Below are positions 1-10,789 of a stretch of DNA of 64,000 nucleotides, one piece after another. The stretch is taken from positions 7,012,917-7,076,916 of the forward strand of contig CM034536.1 of NCBI GenBank assembly GCA_020002185.1. The letters run 5' to 3'. Within the stretch, counting starts at the first letter, position 1. Every line of letters starts with the position of its first letter. Origin of the DNA: Paraescarpia echinospica (lineage: Eukaryota > Annelida > Polychaeta > Sabellida > Siboglinidae). The notes under the pieces were generated by a model. It saw only the letters and a list, made by a program, of their open reading frames with translations. It was not told where the DNA came from and did no database searches. A program made the translations under genes and the position numbers.

Positions 1-1125
1 ACCATAAAATACTAATTTTTGCATTCTCGTGTCGTCCATGCGCGAGACGTTGCCTGCCCAGCGGAGCAGCCTGAGCATCAACATGGCTTCGATGCTCTGG
101 AGGTTTGCCCTTTCCTGTACCTCATTGTTGGATACAGAGTCTTGCCAATGGATTCCCATGATGGAGCGCAGATATCGCTGATGGAACCGTTCAAACAGTT
201 GCACTTGCTTTCTGTAGAGGACCCATGCCTCAGCCCCATACAGAAGGGTAGTGACGACGACTGCCTTGTATACATGTATCTTAGTTAACAGACGCAGCGA
301 GTGATTCTGTCATATACGTTTCTGAAGGCGACCGAATGAGCTGATGGCTTTGGCAAGGCGGTTGTCAACATCTTTGGCTGCTGTTGCATAATTTAAGATG
401 ACACTTCCAAGGTATGCGAACTGCTCAACTGTATTGAGGAGATGTCCATCAGTCTTGATCTGGAATGGGTTATAAGTTCCATGATGTGATTTCTGGTGCT
501 GGACCTCTGACGTTTTTAGGCTAATGAATAGCCCAAAAGCTGTAGCTGCTTCAGCAAAGCGGTTGACCACTGCCTGAAGCGTTTCTCCAGCGTGTGCCAG
601 GAATGCACAGTCATCTGCACAGAGCAGCTCCAAAATCACTTATTCAGTGGTCTTGGTTTGCGCAAGGTGTTTGCGGAGATTGAATACATTCCCGTCCGTT
701 CGGAACCTGATATAGATGCCTTCTGTAAGGTCCTCCTTTGCTTCACATAGCATTAAGCTGAAGACGACCGCAAAGGGTGATAGAACCAGCACACATCCTT
801 GTATGACACCGTTCTCGGTGGGGAAGGGATCGAACAGATCACCTCGACATTTCACTTGCCCATTTTGGCCTTCGTGAAGCTGCTGATTGATCTTAAGGAA
901 CTTTGGGGGCAACCAAGTTTTGACAGGATTCTCCATAGTCCATCTCGGATGACTGTATAAAGTGCTTTGGTCAAGTCAATGAAAGCCGCGCACAGTCCCG
1001 TCTTCTGATCCGTGTACTTTTCTAGGATCTGCCTTAGCACGAAGATCATATCAGCAGTTTCTCGGTTAGCTCTGAACCCACACTGGCTATCCGGGAGGTT
1101 TTTCTTAGCAACAGCTGGAATTGGT
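1..1125 (-). pseudogene. 5'-truncated non-LTR retrotransposon (reverse transcriptase, RTE-like)
   Basis: Read on the minus strand, three overlapping frames give one decayed reverse transcriptase. They show GFRANRETADMIFVLRQ, then FIDLTKALYTV (motif A, normally F-D-x-x-K-A-F-D), NGVIQGCVLVLSPF (motif B) and LLCADDCAFLAHA (motif C, catalytic A-D-D kept). A C-terminal part follows with LLYGAEAW, SNNEVQERAN and LLRWAGNVSRM, the block common at the end of such LINEs. Homology starts near 1125 and runs off the window start, so the 3' end is outside. At least two frameshifts and one stop (near 640) show the copy is dead. The family assignment is from recall of the motif pattern; the clade is not certain. 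Confidence 0.8.
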
Positions 1126-1322
1126 AGCCTACCACGATATGAATATTATGTATCGTGTACGGAACCGTGCGATGTGTGTCCCGATATTCCGGAATACCAG
1201 CATATCGTTCCGGTCCTAGTCAGAGAACAAGACGGAACATCGAATGCTATCCCAATTTTTTTTAACAACAAGAACGTAGACTCGCTCTGACTCTGCTCTC
1301 ATTATTATGAATGCCCATTTAC

Positions 1323-1329
1323 ATGTGTG

Positions 1330-1361
<32 letters not shown>

Positions 1362-1494
1362 TGTATGTATGTATGCATATATGCATGCATGTACATGTAT
1401 GTATAACACCGTCACATCGCTATTCAGACCAGGTGTGTGTTGTGTGTGTGTGCGCGTGCGTGTGCGTGGGTGTTTGTGTGCGTGCTATACTTGA
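1323..1494. repeat. (TG)n/(CG)n microsatellites, two tracts
   Basis: Alternating purine-pyrimidine tracts at about 1323-1365 and 1433-1490, separated by unique sequence. Small ORFs over them are artefacts of the repeat. Confidence 0.9.
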
Positions 1495-1499
1495 CCAGT

Positions 1500-1960
1500 A
1501 ATATGTCATTCGTACATCCGAAACCCAAATGCACACCAAATATTTAGGGAAGGGGATACTTTTTCGGTGGAATTTTAGGTGTTTGGTGAGCCTGAAGGCG
1601 GTGTATGTTTGGCGATCCTCAACGGGGGTGTGAAATGAGGCTTCTGGAGAGGCTGAATGTAGGTACAGTTGGAGCTTTTTGGTCAGTCTCAAAGGGGTGA
1701 AGTTGAAAGTTTGTGGTGAACTTTTGTCAAAAACAATTGCAGCAGAGTGGTGCTGAAGCTCCTGAATAGCAAGGTGACCGTCTTAATGTGACTAATTTCC
1801 TAAACTTTACATAATATAAAAAACAAAGCCACCTGATACACGGCGGAACAAATTAAACCACTACTTTCAAGAAGATAATAAAATAAATGTCCATCAATAT
1901 CAAAATATTATAAGTTTTTTAAACACCACGGAATTTCTTCTATAACAATATTCGATATGT
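1500..1960. other. Non-coding stretch with a degenerate 22-bp motif
   Basis: No gene seen. A motif of the form TTGGnnAnnCTnAAnGGGGTG occurs three times at about 1580-1602, 1608-1630 and 1679-1699, on the same strand. It may be a decayed tandem repeat. Confidence 0.35.
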
Positions 1961-1972
1961 ATGTATATATAC

Positions 1973-1977
1973 ATTGC

Positions 1978-2009
<32 letters not shown>

Positions 2010-2201
2010 GCATGTGTTTCGCAGGTTATCAAATGACGACCACTGTTTCGTTATACTACATGCTACATGCGATTAGCAACATTACACGACTTCAGGTGCC
2101 CCGCAATACTTTTGGACAGGTCAACATGTATGTATCAAGAATCTAAGAGACGAAAATATTTGGAGAAAATAAACATTTTGACCGTTTGCATACATTTCGG
2201 G

Positions 2202-2246
<45 letters not shown>
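1973..2246. repeat. (TA)n microsatellites
   Basis: Two AT dinucleotide tracts, at about 1973-2006 and 2203-2246. The second directly precedes the short trinucleotide tail of the neighbouring LINE. Confidence 0.85.
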
Positions 2247-2247
<1 letters not shown>

Positions 2248-3098
2248 CATCATCATCATCACTGTGCAGCTGTAGTGTCCCGTGGTTGGGCAAAGGCGTT
2301 AGCATGTCGTTTCCATATATGTCAGTCTTGCACTATCCTCTGCTAAATGGTGCCCTTCCAGTACTCGTTTAGTTCGTCTCTCCACCGTCTCGCCGTTTTT
2401 CCTCTAGATCGTTTCCCTTCGTAAGGTCTCCAGGTTGTGATACGCGATGTCCATTGGCTATCTCGTAGTCTGCTGATGTGCCCTGCCCAGGTCCACTTCT
2501 GTCTTCTGGTTTGTTCTATCACGTCTATGACCTTTTTCTTCTCTCTTACCCAGAAGTTTGTTTTTCTCTCCCGATACGTGATGTTTAACATTCTTCTTTC
2601 CATCTTTGTTTGTACGGTTGATAAATTTTTCTTTGTCTGGATTGTGAGTGCCCATGTTTCCGCACCGTATGTCATCGCTGGAAATACGCATGAGTTGTAG
2701 ACTTGTCTCTTCAAGCAGGTTCCAAAGTTACCCTCGAAGAAGTCACGATGTTTGGCGAATGCTGTACAGCCGGCGATGATTCCTCTTTGAATCTCCTTGT
2801 CTTGGTTTTTGTCTCTGATACTGCATCGCTGTCCCAAATAGACGTAGCTATCAACGTTCTCTATCTGAGTGGTGTTAATATAGTGTGTCATTTTCTAGCA
2901 TCACTTTTGTGTTCGAAATGTTCGTCTTCAGACTTTGTTTTTTACTTTTATCAGCTAGCTCCTGCAGCATTTTTTTTAGTTCTAGCGGTGTAGTAGCGCA
3001 TATGAATATGTCGTCGGCGACACGAAGCTGACTGAGATATTCTCCGTCTATCATCAAGCCTGTGGTTTCCCAGGTCAGTCTTCGGAATATGACATACT
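2247..3098 (-). pseudogene. RTE-like LINE, 3' part of the reverse transcriptase and 3' tail
   Basis: The minus strand encodes MIDGEYLSQLRVADDIFICA (motif C as V-A-D-D), a thumb region with YVYLGQRCSIRDKNQDKEIQ, AMTYGAETWALT and a C-terminal TWAGHISRLRDSQW block, ending NEYWKGTI and a stop near 2343. The 3' end reaches a (TGA)n tail on the minus strand at 2247-2262, as expected for RTE-type elements. The 5' truncation point is near 3098. The same family occurs at 11200-11831 plus 18767-19895, where the shared segment starts with the same words (GLRIDGEYLSHLRFVDGILICA). A frameshift separates the YADD-type part from the long C-terminal frame. Confidence 0.85.
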
Positions 3099-3139
3099 AA
3101 CGGTATGTATGTTGTTATGTGTTCCCTAGGACACATCTA

Positions 3140-3780
3140 ATATCTTTGTATGTAAAATTGACATGTCAGTACATTTATTAAAGGATCAAGAAAAGACCCA
3201 TTGCCACATTGGGTGTTTTCACATAACACAGTAGGTTACATCCTCTGCTAAGGTTGGATGGATGATTCACACTAAATCACAACAAAACAATAGAGCCAGG
3301 CCATTTTACTTTTGATAATGAAAAACATATTTTACCTCGCTATCCACCACCAGCGACATCTGTCACGAATAGAAGCATTATTTTAGATGTGGATTGCCTA
3401 GAGACATAAATCGCAACACTTAACGTAGAAATCAATAGCTATTAAATTTAACTTATCTCATACGTAACCGTAATGTTGGTTCAGCTATAAATGTTATGCG
3501 GTGCGATATTGCCCATTAGCACAGCCGTCAACCATGTTATGCCTGAGCGATTTTTCACCAGTTGACTCGTCTTAAATGTTAGTTACTGTACAGTAATCAA
3601 TAAGAATGTTGCACAAATGAGCTAGCATATCGTAATGGATACTAATTAATTTTTATTTGTGTCAAAAAATGAATTTGAGACGATAAATATCGAAAGGAGA
3701 AGGCATCTTTAAATAGTTTGTTTGCCCAATGTGCTCCTATATCCTTGTTTTTGTGAAGGCTATGCGAATTGTGGAGGAAG
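3140..3780. other. No gene or repeat recognised
   Basis: AT-rich sequence without coding potential or clear repeats by eye. Confidence 0.4.
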
Positions 3781-3829
3781 AAGAATTTGCTATTAGTATC
3801 CAATTTTCTTCTTCCCTTAGCTCCCCCAC

Positions 3830-4110
3830 AGGGTGGGGGGTCAACGACACTCGGTAGATTGTACTGCTTGACGTTTTAATATTATGTTTTCTGCAATGGT
3901 CTTCAATTCTTCGCCGATCGCACCTGCCCTTCCAAGACTTCGTTTCATGCTGCCTTTCCTTCTCAGCTCCCAGCTTTGGTCTTCATTTCCTTCTTCTACC
4001 ACCCTCGTCTGTCTTCCATGCTGGTTTTTTCAGTCGTTCATCACTCATTCTTTCCACGTGTCCTATGCATCTCAATCTGCTTCCAACTACTTTCATGTTA
4101 GGTATTTGTT
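3830..4110 (-). pseudogene. LINE C-terminal fragment
   Basis: Read on the minus strand the sequence gives LRCIGHVERMSDERLKKPAWKT, then DEGGRRRK, and after a frameshift SLGRAGAIGEELKTIAENI. This order (RW-GHV-RM-D-R, then GRRRRGRPKLRW, then D-L-R-G) is the typical end of the ORF2 of several invertebrate LINEs. One stop and one frameshift are visible. Both ends are eroded. Confidence 0.6.
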
Positions 4111-4114
4111 ATGT

Positions 4115-4901
4115 AAATCTCTTCTGATACCCAATACTGTCGTTCATTTACATTCAAGTCAGTTATACTATCCAACAAGTTAGTGTTCATTTGAACTATT
4201 TTATGATTTACCTCCTTTAATCTATAGGCCAGTATGATACTCCAAGTTCCAGAGTACACCTCTCTGCTGTTAATAGCAGGAGTGCAGGGTCATGTTTGAT
4301 TTGGCCGCACCACCTCTTTCTCAGTCTATATAATTATGACTGCATAGAACAATAGAACAACAGCAGGTGTACATGCATGATAGTCACGGAGCACCTGTGA
4401 TCACGTGGGAATTCAGTGGTGAAAGCAACCCATCAGTGCAGCTGGCTAAAGGGGACTTAAACGAACAATAAAACACTTGTCGGCACTCTGGGAAGTTGTT
4501 CAGTCATGAGTGATTTAAAAAATAAGGCCCAGAGCTCAACACCCAGCGTGTTGGCACAGGCTGCGAGTTCAGTTATTTTGTTTTGTGGTTATAGTTCAGT
4601 GATTTTCTCGGTGACGACATGCAGGCGTACGGACGAGTTGAAGAACACGTCGGTGTGACTGGTAATAGACTATTGAGTCGAGTTATTGCAGCATTGTTCT
4701 TCATACGGACTATCAGAAACATGGATATTTTAAGAGCAAATTAAAGACTCACCATTTTAATATTTACATACAATTAAGTTATGTGATCCATCCATTCCGT
4801 CCGGTACCCCGTCGAAACCTCCCACGGGAAGCCCTGCATCACATTCCGAAGCTCAGTCGACTACGACGGATAGTACACATGCTGTGGTAGTCCAGTAACT
4901 G
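4115..4901. other. No gene recognised; flank of the 48-bp minisatellite
   Basis: Nothing coding is seen. The last 10-20 bases before 4902 already resemble the minisatellite unit, so the left edge of that array is diffuse. Confidence 0.4.
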
Positions 4902-5196
4902 CTTCCCAATGCCCACCCTCTAAGTGGAGTTAACTCAGCGGTTCTTAACCTTCCCAGTGACCACCCTCTATGTGGAGTTAACTCAGCGGTTCTTAACCTT
5001 CCCAATGACCATCCTCTATGTGGAGTTAACTCAGCGGTTCTTAACCTTCCCAGTGACCACCCTCTATGTGGAGTTAACTCAGTGATTCTTAACCTTCCCA
5101 ATGACCACCCTCTACGTGGAGTTAACTCAGCGGTTCTTAACCTTCCCAATGACCATCCTCTATTTGGAGTTAACTCAGCGGTTCTTAACCTTCCCA
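4902..5196. repeat. 48-bp minisatellite, left part (about 6 units)
   Basis: Six units of 48 bp. Each holds CAGCGGTTCTTAACCTTCCC and then GACCACCCTCTATGTGGAG. Because 48 is divisible by three, long ORFs appear on the minus strand (16-residue period); these are not genes. The array stops abruptly inside a unit at 5196, where the CR1-like LINE begins, and resumes in the same phase at 10154. Confidence 0.95.
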
Positions 5197-5784
5197 AAAT
5201 TTCAATTTGGGGGACTTCCGGTGGTGAATTGATTTGAATTTGGTGCAGCAAACTTGCGAAAATATAAGGATATTTGATCAAGATAAGTGATATTATTGAG
5301 CGTATACCATACATAACGTAATTATAGATATATATTAAGCAATATATTTTTTTTAAAGTTAGCTAGAGGGAGTAATCTAGGGTAGATTAAAAGTAGGCGA
5401 TTTGCGAGCGATAATTGGGGACGTTAATGTAATCGGAACGTTGTTTACAAAGTAGGTCACTGGCGAAGTTAGCGTACCTTGAACGACAATAGAATAGCGT
5501 TATTTGAGATAATCGGTGTAATTAGATGAGTAATTAAAACCTGAAATAACAATCTTTTAAAGTGTATAATAGTACACAGGAAACAGTCTTTGTAAAGACT
5601 ACCTTGTAGCTAAGCCTAACTTGAATACATTGTCATCGACATCGTAACTAGGTAAGGCACGGTGTGTCACTGTGTGTTAACAAATATAACTAACTATAAC
5701 CTACACAATTTGGTGTAAATTGTACACAGAAAAGTCTTTTCAAAGACTACATAAAAACTACTTTGAACATAAATAAATTCTGAT

Positions 5785-7185
5785 ATGGCACCTTGCAAGC
5801 GGCAACACAGGGCAAAACGACATCTAGTTTGCAACGACTGCCAGAGCTGGGTGGATTTTGCGTTGTCTAGCTGTCCAAAATCATGGGCAGAGACCAAAGA
5901 TGACGGATTCACATTTCGGTGTATGGGGTGTTTGAGGGTGGAATGTCTGATGAAGGAGGTGTGTAAGTTGACGGATATAGTGAAGGAGATGGAGGCGAGA
6001 CTCAACATAGAAATAGATGGAGCAGAGAGGGATGGCGCGGAGAGAGTTGAGAATTCTACAACACAGAAGGAGCAGAGTTGTGACACGGAGACTGAAGAAA
6101 GGAGACTGAGAGGAAGGAAGGTGACCGGTGTGAAGGAACAAGACATTGAGAAAACAGAGGGACGGAGGAAAAGTGTTCGGCAGAGGAAAGAAAACGGGCC
6201 AGTGGGGATAGATCAGCAGGTAGTCAGACTGTAGAGAACGAGGAGAGACACGACAGCGATACAGGTGGTGAAGAGGTAGATACCACAGAGGCAGTTGGTA
6301 AGACTGTGAGACAGAAGACTGATGGAAGAAGACAGAGTGTTCAGCAAAAAACAGAAAACATGACAGGCGTGAAGGTGACAGGGGAGAAAGTGACCATAGT
6401 GAAGGAGGTAGCCGGGGAAAAGGGACGGGAGAGGAGAGAAGAAAATGTGATGGGAGGAAAGAAGAAGGGACGAAAGGAAGTGAGAGTAAATGTGCTAGAA
6501 GAGAAGATGACAGGCGGAAAGGGGACAAGAGAAAACGCGACAGGAAAGAAGAGAATGGAAGAGAATGTGACAGGAGAGAAGACGACAAGAGGAAAAGACA
6601 ACAACCAGACATATGCAAACCGGAGGAGCTACTCCGAGGCAGTGATTGAGGGGGCAAGGAGAAAAGAGAGAGTGTTTATGGGCGATTCAATTCTGAGAAA
6701 AACAGACAAGACTATATGCGAGGGGAAGGACGTTGTTGTATGTCTACCGGGGGCTAGGATAGAGCATGTGACCGAAAGGGTAATGAAGGTATTGGGGCAT
6801 GGCAAGGGAGGGTCTATACTAGTACACGTTGGGACAAACAATGCAGACAAGGAGGGAACAACTGGGATAGTTCAGAAGTACAGACATCTAGTGAGGAAGC
6901 TAAAGAAGACAAGAGTGGAACAGGTTATTCTCTCAGGAATTTTGCCAGTAATGGGAGGAAGGGGGGCAAGATACAGAAACTGTAAGAGGATGGCGATCAA
7001 CGCACTAGTTGAGCAGATGTGTGAGGAAGAGGGCGTGGGATTCCTAGATTTATGGGGTACTTTGTTGGGAGAGAAGATATGTACATGAGAGATGGCCTCC
7101 ATCTAAGTGGAAAGGGGCAGCAGTATTCTCAGAGAATCTGCTGCGATCTGTTGACAGTGGGACATGTTGCATCTATTTAAACTAA
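5785..7185 (+). pseudogene. CR1 ORF1: zinc finger plus SGNH-like esterase, frameshifted
   Basis: ORF1 starts with MAPCKRQHRAKR and a zinc-binding module, CNDCQSW...CPKSW...FRCMGC (about residues 16-50). A short helix (LMKEVCKLTDIVKEMEARL) and a long Lys/Glu/Arg-rich linker with a degenerate VTGEK-like repeat follow. The C-terminal domain has FMGDSILRK (GDS block), VHVGTNNAD (block III) and MRDGLHLSGKG (D-x-x-H block), the signature of the SGNH esterase known in CR1 ORF1p. The reading frame shifts near 6190, and by single missing bases near 7056 (a G run) and 7117, where copy 3 keeps the frame. The stop at 7183-7185 overlaps the ORF2 start by 22 bases, suggesting coupled translation. Confidence 0.85.
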
Positions 7186-9944
7186 ATTCACAGGGGGGAC
7201 TCGCAGAGAAGCCTGAAACTGGAGGCATAGATAAAGGCAGCAAAAATAATTCAGCAAAGAACAGTCTGGAAAACTGTTCTGAAGCTGGGTATAAATGTGT
7301 TTGTTTAAATGCAAGGAGTATAGTAAACAAAAGAAATGAACTAAACATTATGGTAGAAGATATTGACCCTCACATAATAGGTATAACCGAATCATGGGCA
7401 ACCACCGATATATCAGATGCCGAATTGGGACTGACAGTATATGTAATGTTTAGGAAAGATAGAATAGGAAGAAGGGGAGGTGGAGTTATTTTATATATTA
7501 AAGAATCTATCCAGGCTTATGAAATAAAATTAGACAGAGAAGCAGATTGCGAAGAAGCTGTTTGGTGTAACATAGTTACAGGAACCTCAACGTTAACGGT
7601 TGGATTAGTTGATCGAAGTCCAAACATAAGCATAGAAGAGAATGAAAAAATACAAAACGCTATAAGGGAAGTGAGCAAACGGGACTGTGTTATTATGGGG
7701 GATTTTAACCATGGGCATATAAAATGGAAATCTCTACAGAGTATGGGTAGTGAGGACCACAAGTTTTTAGTTTTAGTACAAGATAGTTTCCTTTCTCAAC
7801 ATGTGCTAGAACCAACCAGGGGAGAGAATGTGTTAGACTTAGTTTTGTCCTCACAGAATGAATTAGTTGACAATGTTAAATTATGTGAGCCTCTGGGAAG
7901 TAGTGATCACAACCAGATACATTTTACCATCAAAGTAAAATCAGAAAGAAATAATAAAAAGCAGTTCAGGAGAAATTTCCACAAAGGAAGATATAAGGAA
8001 ATGAGGAAATATTTAGCAAAGATAGACTGGAATAATACACTGAAGAATAAGACAGCAACAGAATGCTGGAATATCTTAAAGAATGAAATAGAGTGCATCG
8101 TAGATAAATTTGTTCCCTTCAAAAAACAAGGGAAACGGACCAGAAAGAAATACTTATCGAAAGAAGCCATTAGAAAAATTAAGTATAAACAAATGATGTG
8201 GAAGTCATATAGACATACTGGAAATGACGAAGACTACAACATTTATAAAGAAGCACTAAACCAAGCTACAGCTGAAATTAGAAATTCAAAGAGAAGCTAT
8301 GAATATAAATTAGCTTGTAATATAAAACATGACAGCAAGAGTTTTTATGCGTATGTTCGAAGCAAACAGAAAGTTCAGGATAAGGTCGGTCCTCTAGAAG
8401 ATAGTGCTGGAAATATAATATCAGAAGGATTCTTAATGGCAGAAGACCTGAATGAGTATTTTAGTTCAGTGTTTACCAGAGAAGACACTAGTTCACTGCC
8501 AGTACCAGAGGCTAAGTTCAAGGGGGCAGAATCAGACTATTTAAGACAGTTAATTGTAACCCCAGAAATGGTAGCTAAGAAAATTAGGGCTATGAAGGAA
8601 AATAAATCACCTGGAGTGGATGGTATTCCACCCAAACTACTAGTGGAAATTGTAGAACAAATTAGCATACCGCTTGCAACAGTTTTCAACTTGTCATTAG
8701 AAGAGGGAGTGGTTCCTTTAGAATGGAAAGAAGCAAACATTATACCGTTATTTAAAAAAGGTTCGAGAAACAAGTCAAATAATTATAGACCAGTTAGTTT
8801 AACATCGGTGATTTGTAAATTATTAGAAAGACTAATTAAAGATCACATGGTGGATTTTCTTGTTAAACATAACTTGATAAACCCATCTCAACATGGGTTT
8901 CTAAAAGCGAGGTCATGCTTAACAAATATGTTATGTTTTTTGGAAGATATCACTAAGTGGGTAGATGATGGATCACCAGTAGATATCATCTACTTAGATT
9001 TTCAAAAAGCTTTCGACAAAGTGCCACATCAGAGATTACTGCTTAAACTAAAGGCCCATGGCATAGGAAATGGTATAATTAACTGGATAGAAAAATGGCT
9101 GATTGACAGAAGACAACGGGTAGTTGTTGATGGGGAGGCTTCAAACTGGAAATCAGTTTTGAGTGGGGTTCCACAGGGATCAGTACTGGGACCTATATTA
9201 TTCTTAATATATATAAACGATTTGGACGATGATATAGCTAGCAAGGTGTTGAAATTTGCAGATGATACAAAAGTATTTAGAAAGATTAAAAGTGATGGGG
9301 ATAGACAGCATTTACAAGATGATCTTGACAGGTTGATCAAATGGTCTGAAAAGTGGCAAATGTTGTTCAATTTTGGGAAATGTAAATGCCTTCACACAGG
9401 ACATGGGAACGAATATGTAGAATATACAATGGGGGGAACTGTACTAAGTACTACTGTAAAAGAAAAAGACTTAGGGCTGACAATTAGTGCTGACATGAAG
9501 GTTTCAGAGCAGTGTGGAATTGCAGCTTCAAAGGGAAATCAAATCCTTGGATTGATTAGGCGAAATATAGCATATAAAGAAAAAGAACTAGTAATACCGC
9601 TGTACAAAACAATAGTTAGGCCTCATTTAGAATATTGTATACAAGCGTGGAGGCCATACCGCAAGAAGGACATAGATATGCTAGAAAGAGTACAGAGGAG
9701 AGCGACTAAAATGATACAAAAACTGAGGGATCTTAGTTATGAAAAACGCCTAAAAGAATGTGGTTTAACAACACTAGAGACCAGGAGACTGAGAGGAGAT
9801 CAGATAGAAGTGTTTAAAATATTGAATGGTTATGAAAATATTGATAGAAATATGTTTTTTTCAGTTAAGAAAGATAGAAAGACTAGAGGACATAAAGTTA
9901 CATTAATAAAGGAGCAGTGTAGATTAGACGTGAGAAAGTTCTAA
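7164..9944 (+). CDS. CR1 ORF2: endonuclease-reverse transcriptase, C-terminally truncated
   Basis: A 926-residue ORF. The N-terminal APE-type endonuclease shows CLNARSI, ITESW, MGDFNHGHIKW and SSDHNQIHF. The reverse transcriptase has NKSPGVDGIPPK, NYRPVSLTSVICKLLERL, GFLKARSC, IYLDFQKAFDKVPH (motif A), LSGVPQGSVLGPILFLIYIN (motif B) and KFADDTKVF (motif C), all with catalytic aspartates. A thumb and YGAExW-like EYCIQAWRP region follow. Two defects: GLVDRSPN has Asp where copies 2 and 3 have Tyr (the conserved Y of the endonuclease), and a TCA-to-TAA change at 9942-9944 removes about 43 residues that copy 2 still encodes (SFSQRTVNEWNRLS onwards). ATG at 7164 is chosen because it overlaps the ORF1 end. 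Confidence 0.92.
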   Translation: MLHLFKLNSQGGLAEKPETGGIDKGSKNNSAKNSLENCSEAGYKCVCLNARSIVNKRNELNIMVEDIDPHIIGITESWATTDISDAELGLTVYVMFRKDRIGRRGGGVILYIKESIQAYEIKLDREADCEEAVWCNIVTGTSTLTVGLVDRSPNISIEENEKIQNAIREVSKRDCVIMGDFNHGHIKWKSLQSMGSEDHKFLVLVQDSFLSQHVLEPTRGENVLDLVLSSQNELVDNVKLCEPLGSSDHNQIHFTIKVKSERNNKKQFRRNFHKGRYKEMRKYLAKIDWNNTLKNKTATECWNILKNEIECIVDKFVPFKKQGKRTRKKYLSKEAIRKIKYKQMMWKSYRHTGNDEDYNIYKEALNQATAEIRNSKRSYEYKLACNIKHDSKSFYAYVRSKQKVQDKVGPLEDSAGNIISEGFLMAEDLNEYFSSVFTREDTSSLPVPEAKFKGAESDYLRQLIVTPEMVAKKIRAMKENKSPGVDGIPPKLLVEIVEQISIPLATVFNLSLEEGVVPLEWKEANIIPLFKKGSRNKSNNYRPVSLTSVICKLLERLIKDHMVDFLVKHNLINPSQHGFLKARSCLTNMLCFLEDITKWVDDGSPVDIIYLDFQKAFDKVPHQRLLLKLKAHGIGNGIINWIEKWLIDRRQRVVVDGEASNWKSVLSGVPQGSVLGPILFLIYINDLDDDIASKVLKFADDTKVFRKIKSDGDRQHLQDDLDRLIKWSEKWQMLFNFGKCKCLHTGHGNEYVEYTMGGTVLSTTVKEKDLGLTISADMKVSEQCGIAASKGNQILGLIRRNIAYKEKELVIPLYKTIVRPHLEYCIQAWRPYRKKDIDMLERVQRRATKMIQKLRDLSYEKRLKECGLTTLETRRLRGDQIEVFKILNGYENIDRNMFFSVKKDRKTRGHKVTLIKEQCRLDVRKF

Positions 9945-10086
9945 TTTTCACAAAGGACTGTGAATGAATGGAACAGATTATCTGATGATTGTGTGGGTGC
10001 TAGTAGCGTGAATATGTTTAAAAATAAAATCGACACATACCTCAGAGGGGCTGGATATATGTAGATAAAAGGGTTGGACTCTCGAT

Positions 10087-10153
10087 AAGCCAAAGGGCTT
10101 CCTTGTCCACCTGCCATCTAGAGTTAATTCTCTGGATGGCAATCTTGTTAAAT
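10087..10153 (+). promoter_or_regulatory. CR1 3'-end hairpins and tail
   Basis: Two stem-loops in series. The first is AAGCC/GGCTT around 10088-10100. The second has an 11-bp stem, 10113-10123 with 10130-10140, loop TTAATT, one G.U pair. The tail AATCTTGTTAAAT ends the element. Such 3' hairpins are the template-recognition site in CR1/L2-type LINEs (established for related elements). Copy 2 keeps both stems with a pair-restoring change, and copy 3 has the same order on the minus strand at 46503-46557. Confidence 0.75.
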
Positions 10154-10680
10154 CAATGACCGCCCTCTATGTGGAGTTAACTCAGCGGTTCTTAACCTTC
10201 CCAATGACCATCCTCTATGTGGAGTTAACTCAGCGGTTCTTAACCTTCCCAGTGACCACCCTCTATGTGGAGTTAACTCAGTGATTCTTAACCTTCCCAA
10301 TGACCACCCTCTACGTGGAGTTAACTCAGCGGTTCTTAACCTTCCCAATGACCATCCTCTATGTGGAGTTAACTCAGCGGTTCTTAACCTTCCCAATGAC
10401 CACCCTCTACGTGGAGTTAACTCAGCGGTTCTTAACCTTCCCAATGACCATCCTCTATGTGGAGTTAACTCAGCGGTTCTTAACCTTCCCAATGACCGCC
10501 CTCTATGTGGAGTTAACTCAGCGGTTCTTAACCTCCCCAATGACCACCCTCTACGTGGAGTTAACTCGGCGGTTCTTAACCTTCCCAATGACCATCCTCT
10601 ATGTGGAGTTAACTCAACGGTTCTTAACCTTCCCAAATGACCACCATCTATGTGGAGTTAATTAAGCGGTTCTTAACCTT
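10154..10680. repeat. 48-bp minisatellite, right part (about 11 units)
   Basis: Continuation of the array at 4902-5196, in the same orientation and phase. Variants C/T at one site (TATGTGG or TACGTGG) and CAT/CAC alternate, giving a weak two-unit pattern. The last unit leads without a break into a longer sequence that looks like a hAT end (GCGGTTCTTAACCTTTTTTG, then GACCCAAA). ORFs on both strands across the array are artefacts. Confidence 0.95.
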
Positions 10681-10789
10681 TTTTGGCAGCGACCCAAATT
10701 TTTTTCGCCGGACTTGCGTGAGGACCCATGCCTTTAAACAGTATACTTTTAATAAATTATAAAATAAATATGCATAACATAAAATATGT
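10664..10789 (+). mobile_element. hAT-like transposon end
   Basis: The sequence GCGGTTCTTAACCTTTTTTG followed by GCGACCCAAA resembles the terminal repeat of hAT elements (CAGnGGTTCTtAACCTTTTT...GACCC). No matching right end is seen nearby, so this is a partial element, cut by the SINE at about 10790. The 48-bp repeat units immediately upstream carry the same first 16 bases. Confidence 0.55.

Larger units (their letters stand above)
5197..10153 (+). mobile_element. CR1-like non-LTR retrotransposon, near full length (copy 1)
   Basis: This 4957-bp element interrupts the 48-bp minisatellite: the repeat stops at 5196 and continues at 10154, giving both ends precisely. Order: 5' UTR of about 590 bp, ORF1 (zinc finger, charged linker, SGNH-type esterase), ORF2 (endonuclease and reverse transcriptase), then a 3' end with two hairpins and a short AATCTTGTTAAAT tail. 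Only CA is repeated at the two junctions, so a target duplication is at most 2 bp. Copies 2 (14708-17375) and 3 (46500-49808, minus) are closely similar. Two single-base deletions and one stop make copy 1 defective, but only lightly, so it is young. Confidence 0.93.

Noticed and set aside
5881..6657. 258-residue Ser/Leu-rich minus-strand ORF
   Set aside because: Shadow of the Lys/Glu-rich CR1 ORF1 on the opposite strand.
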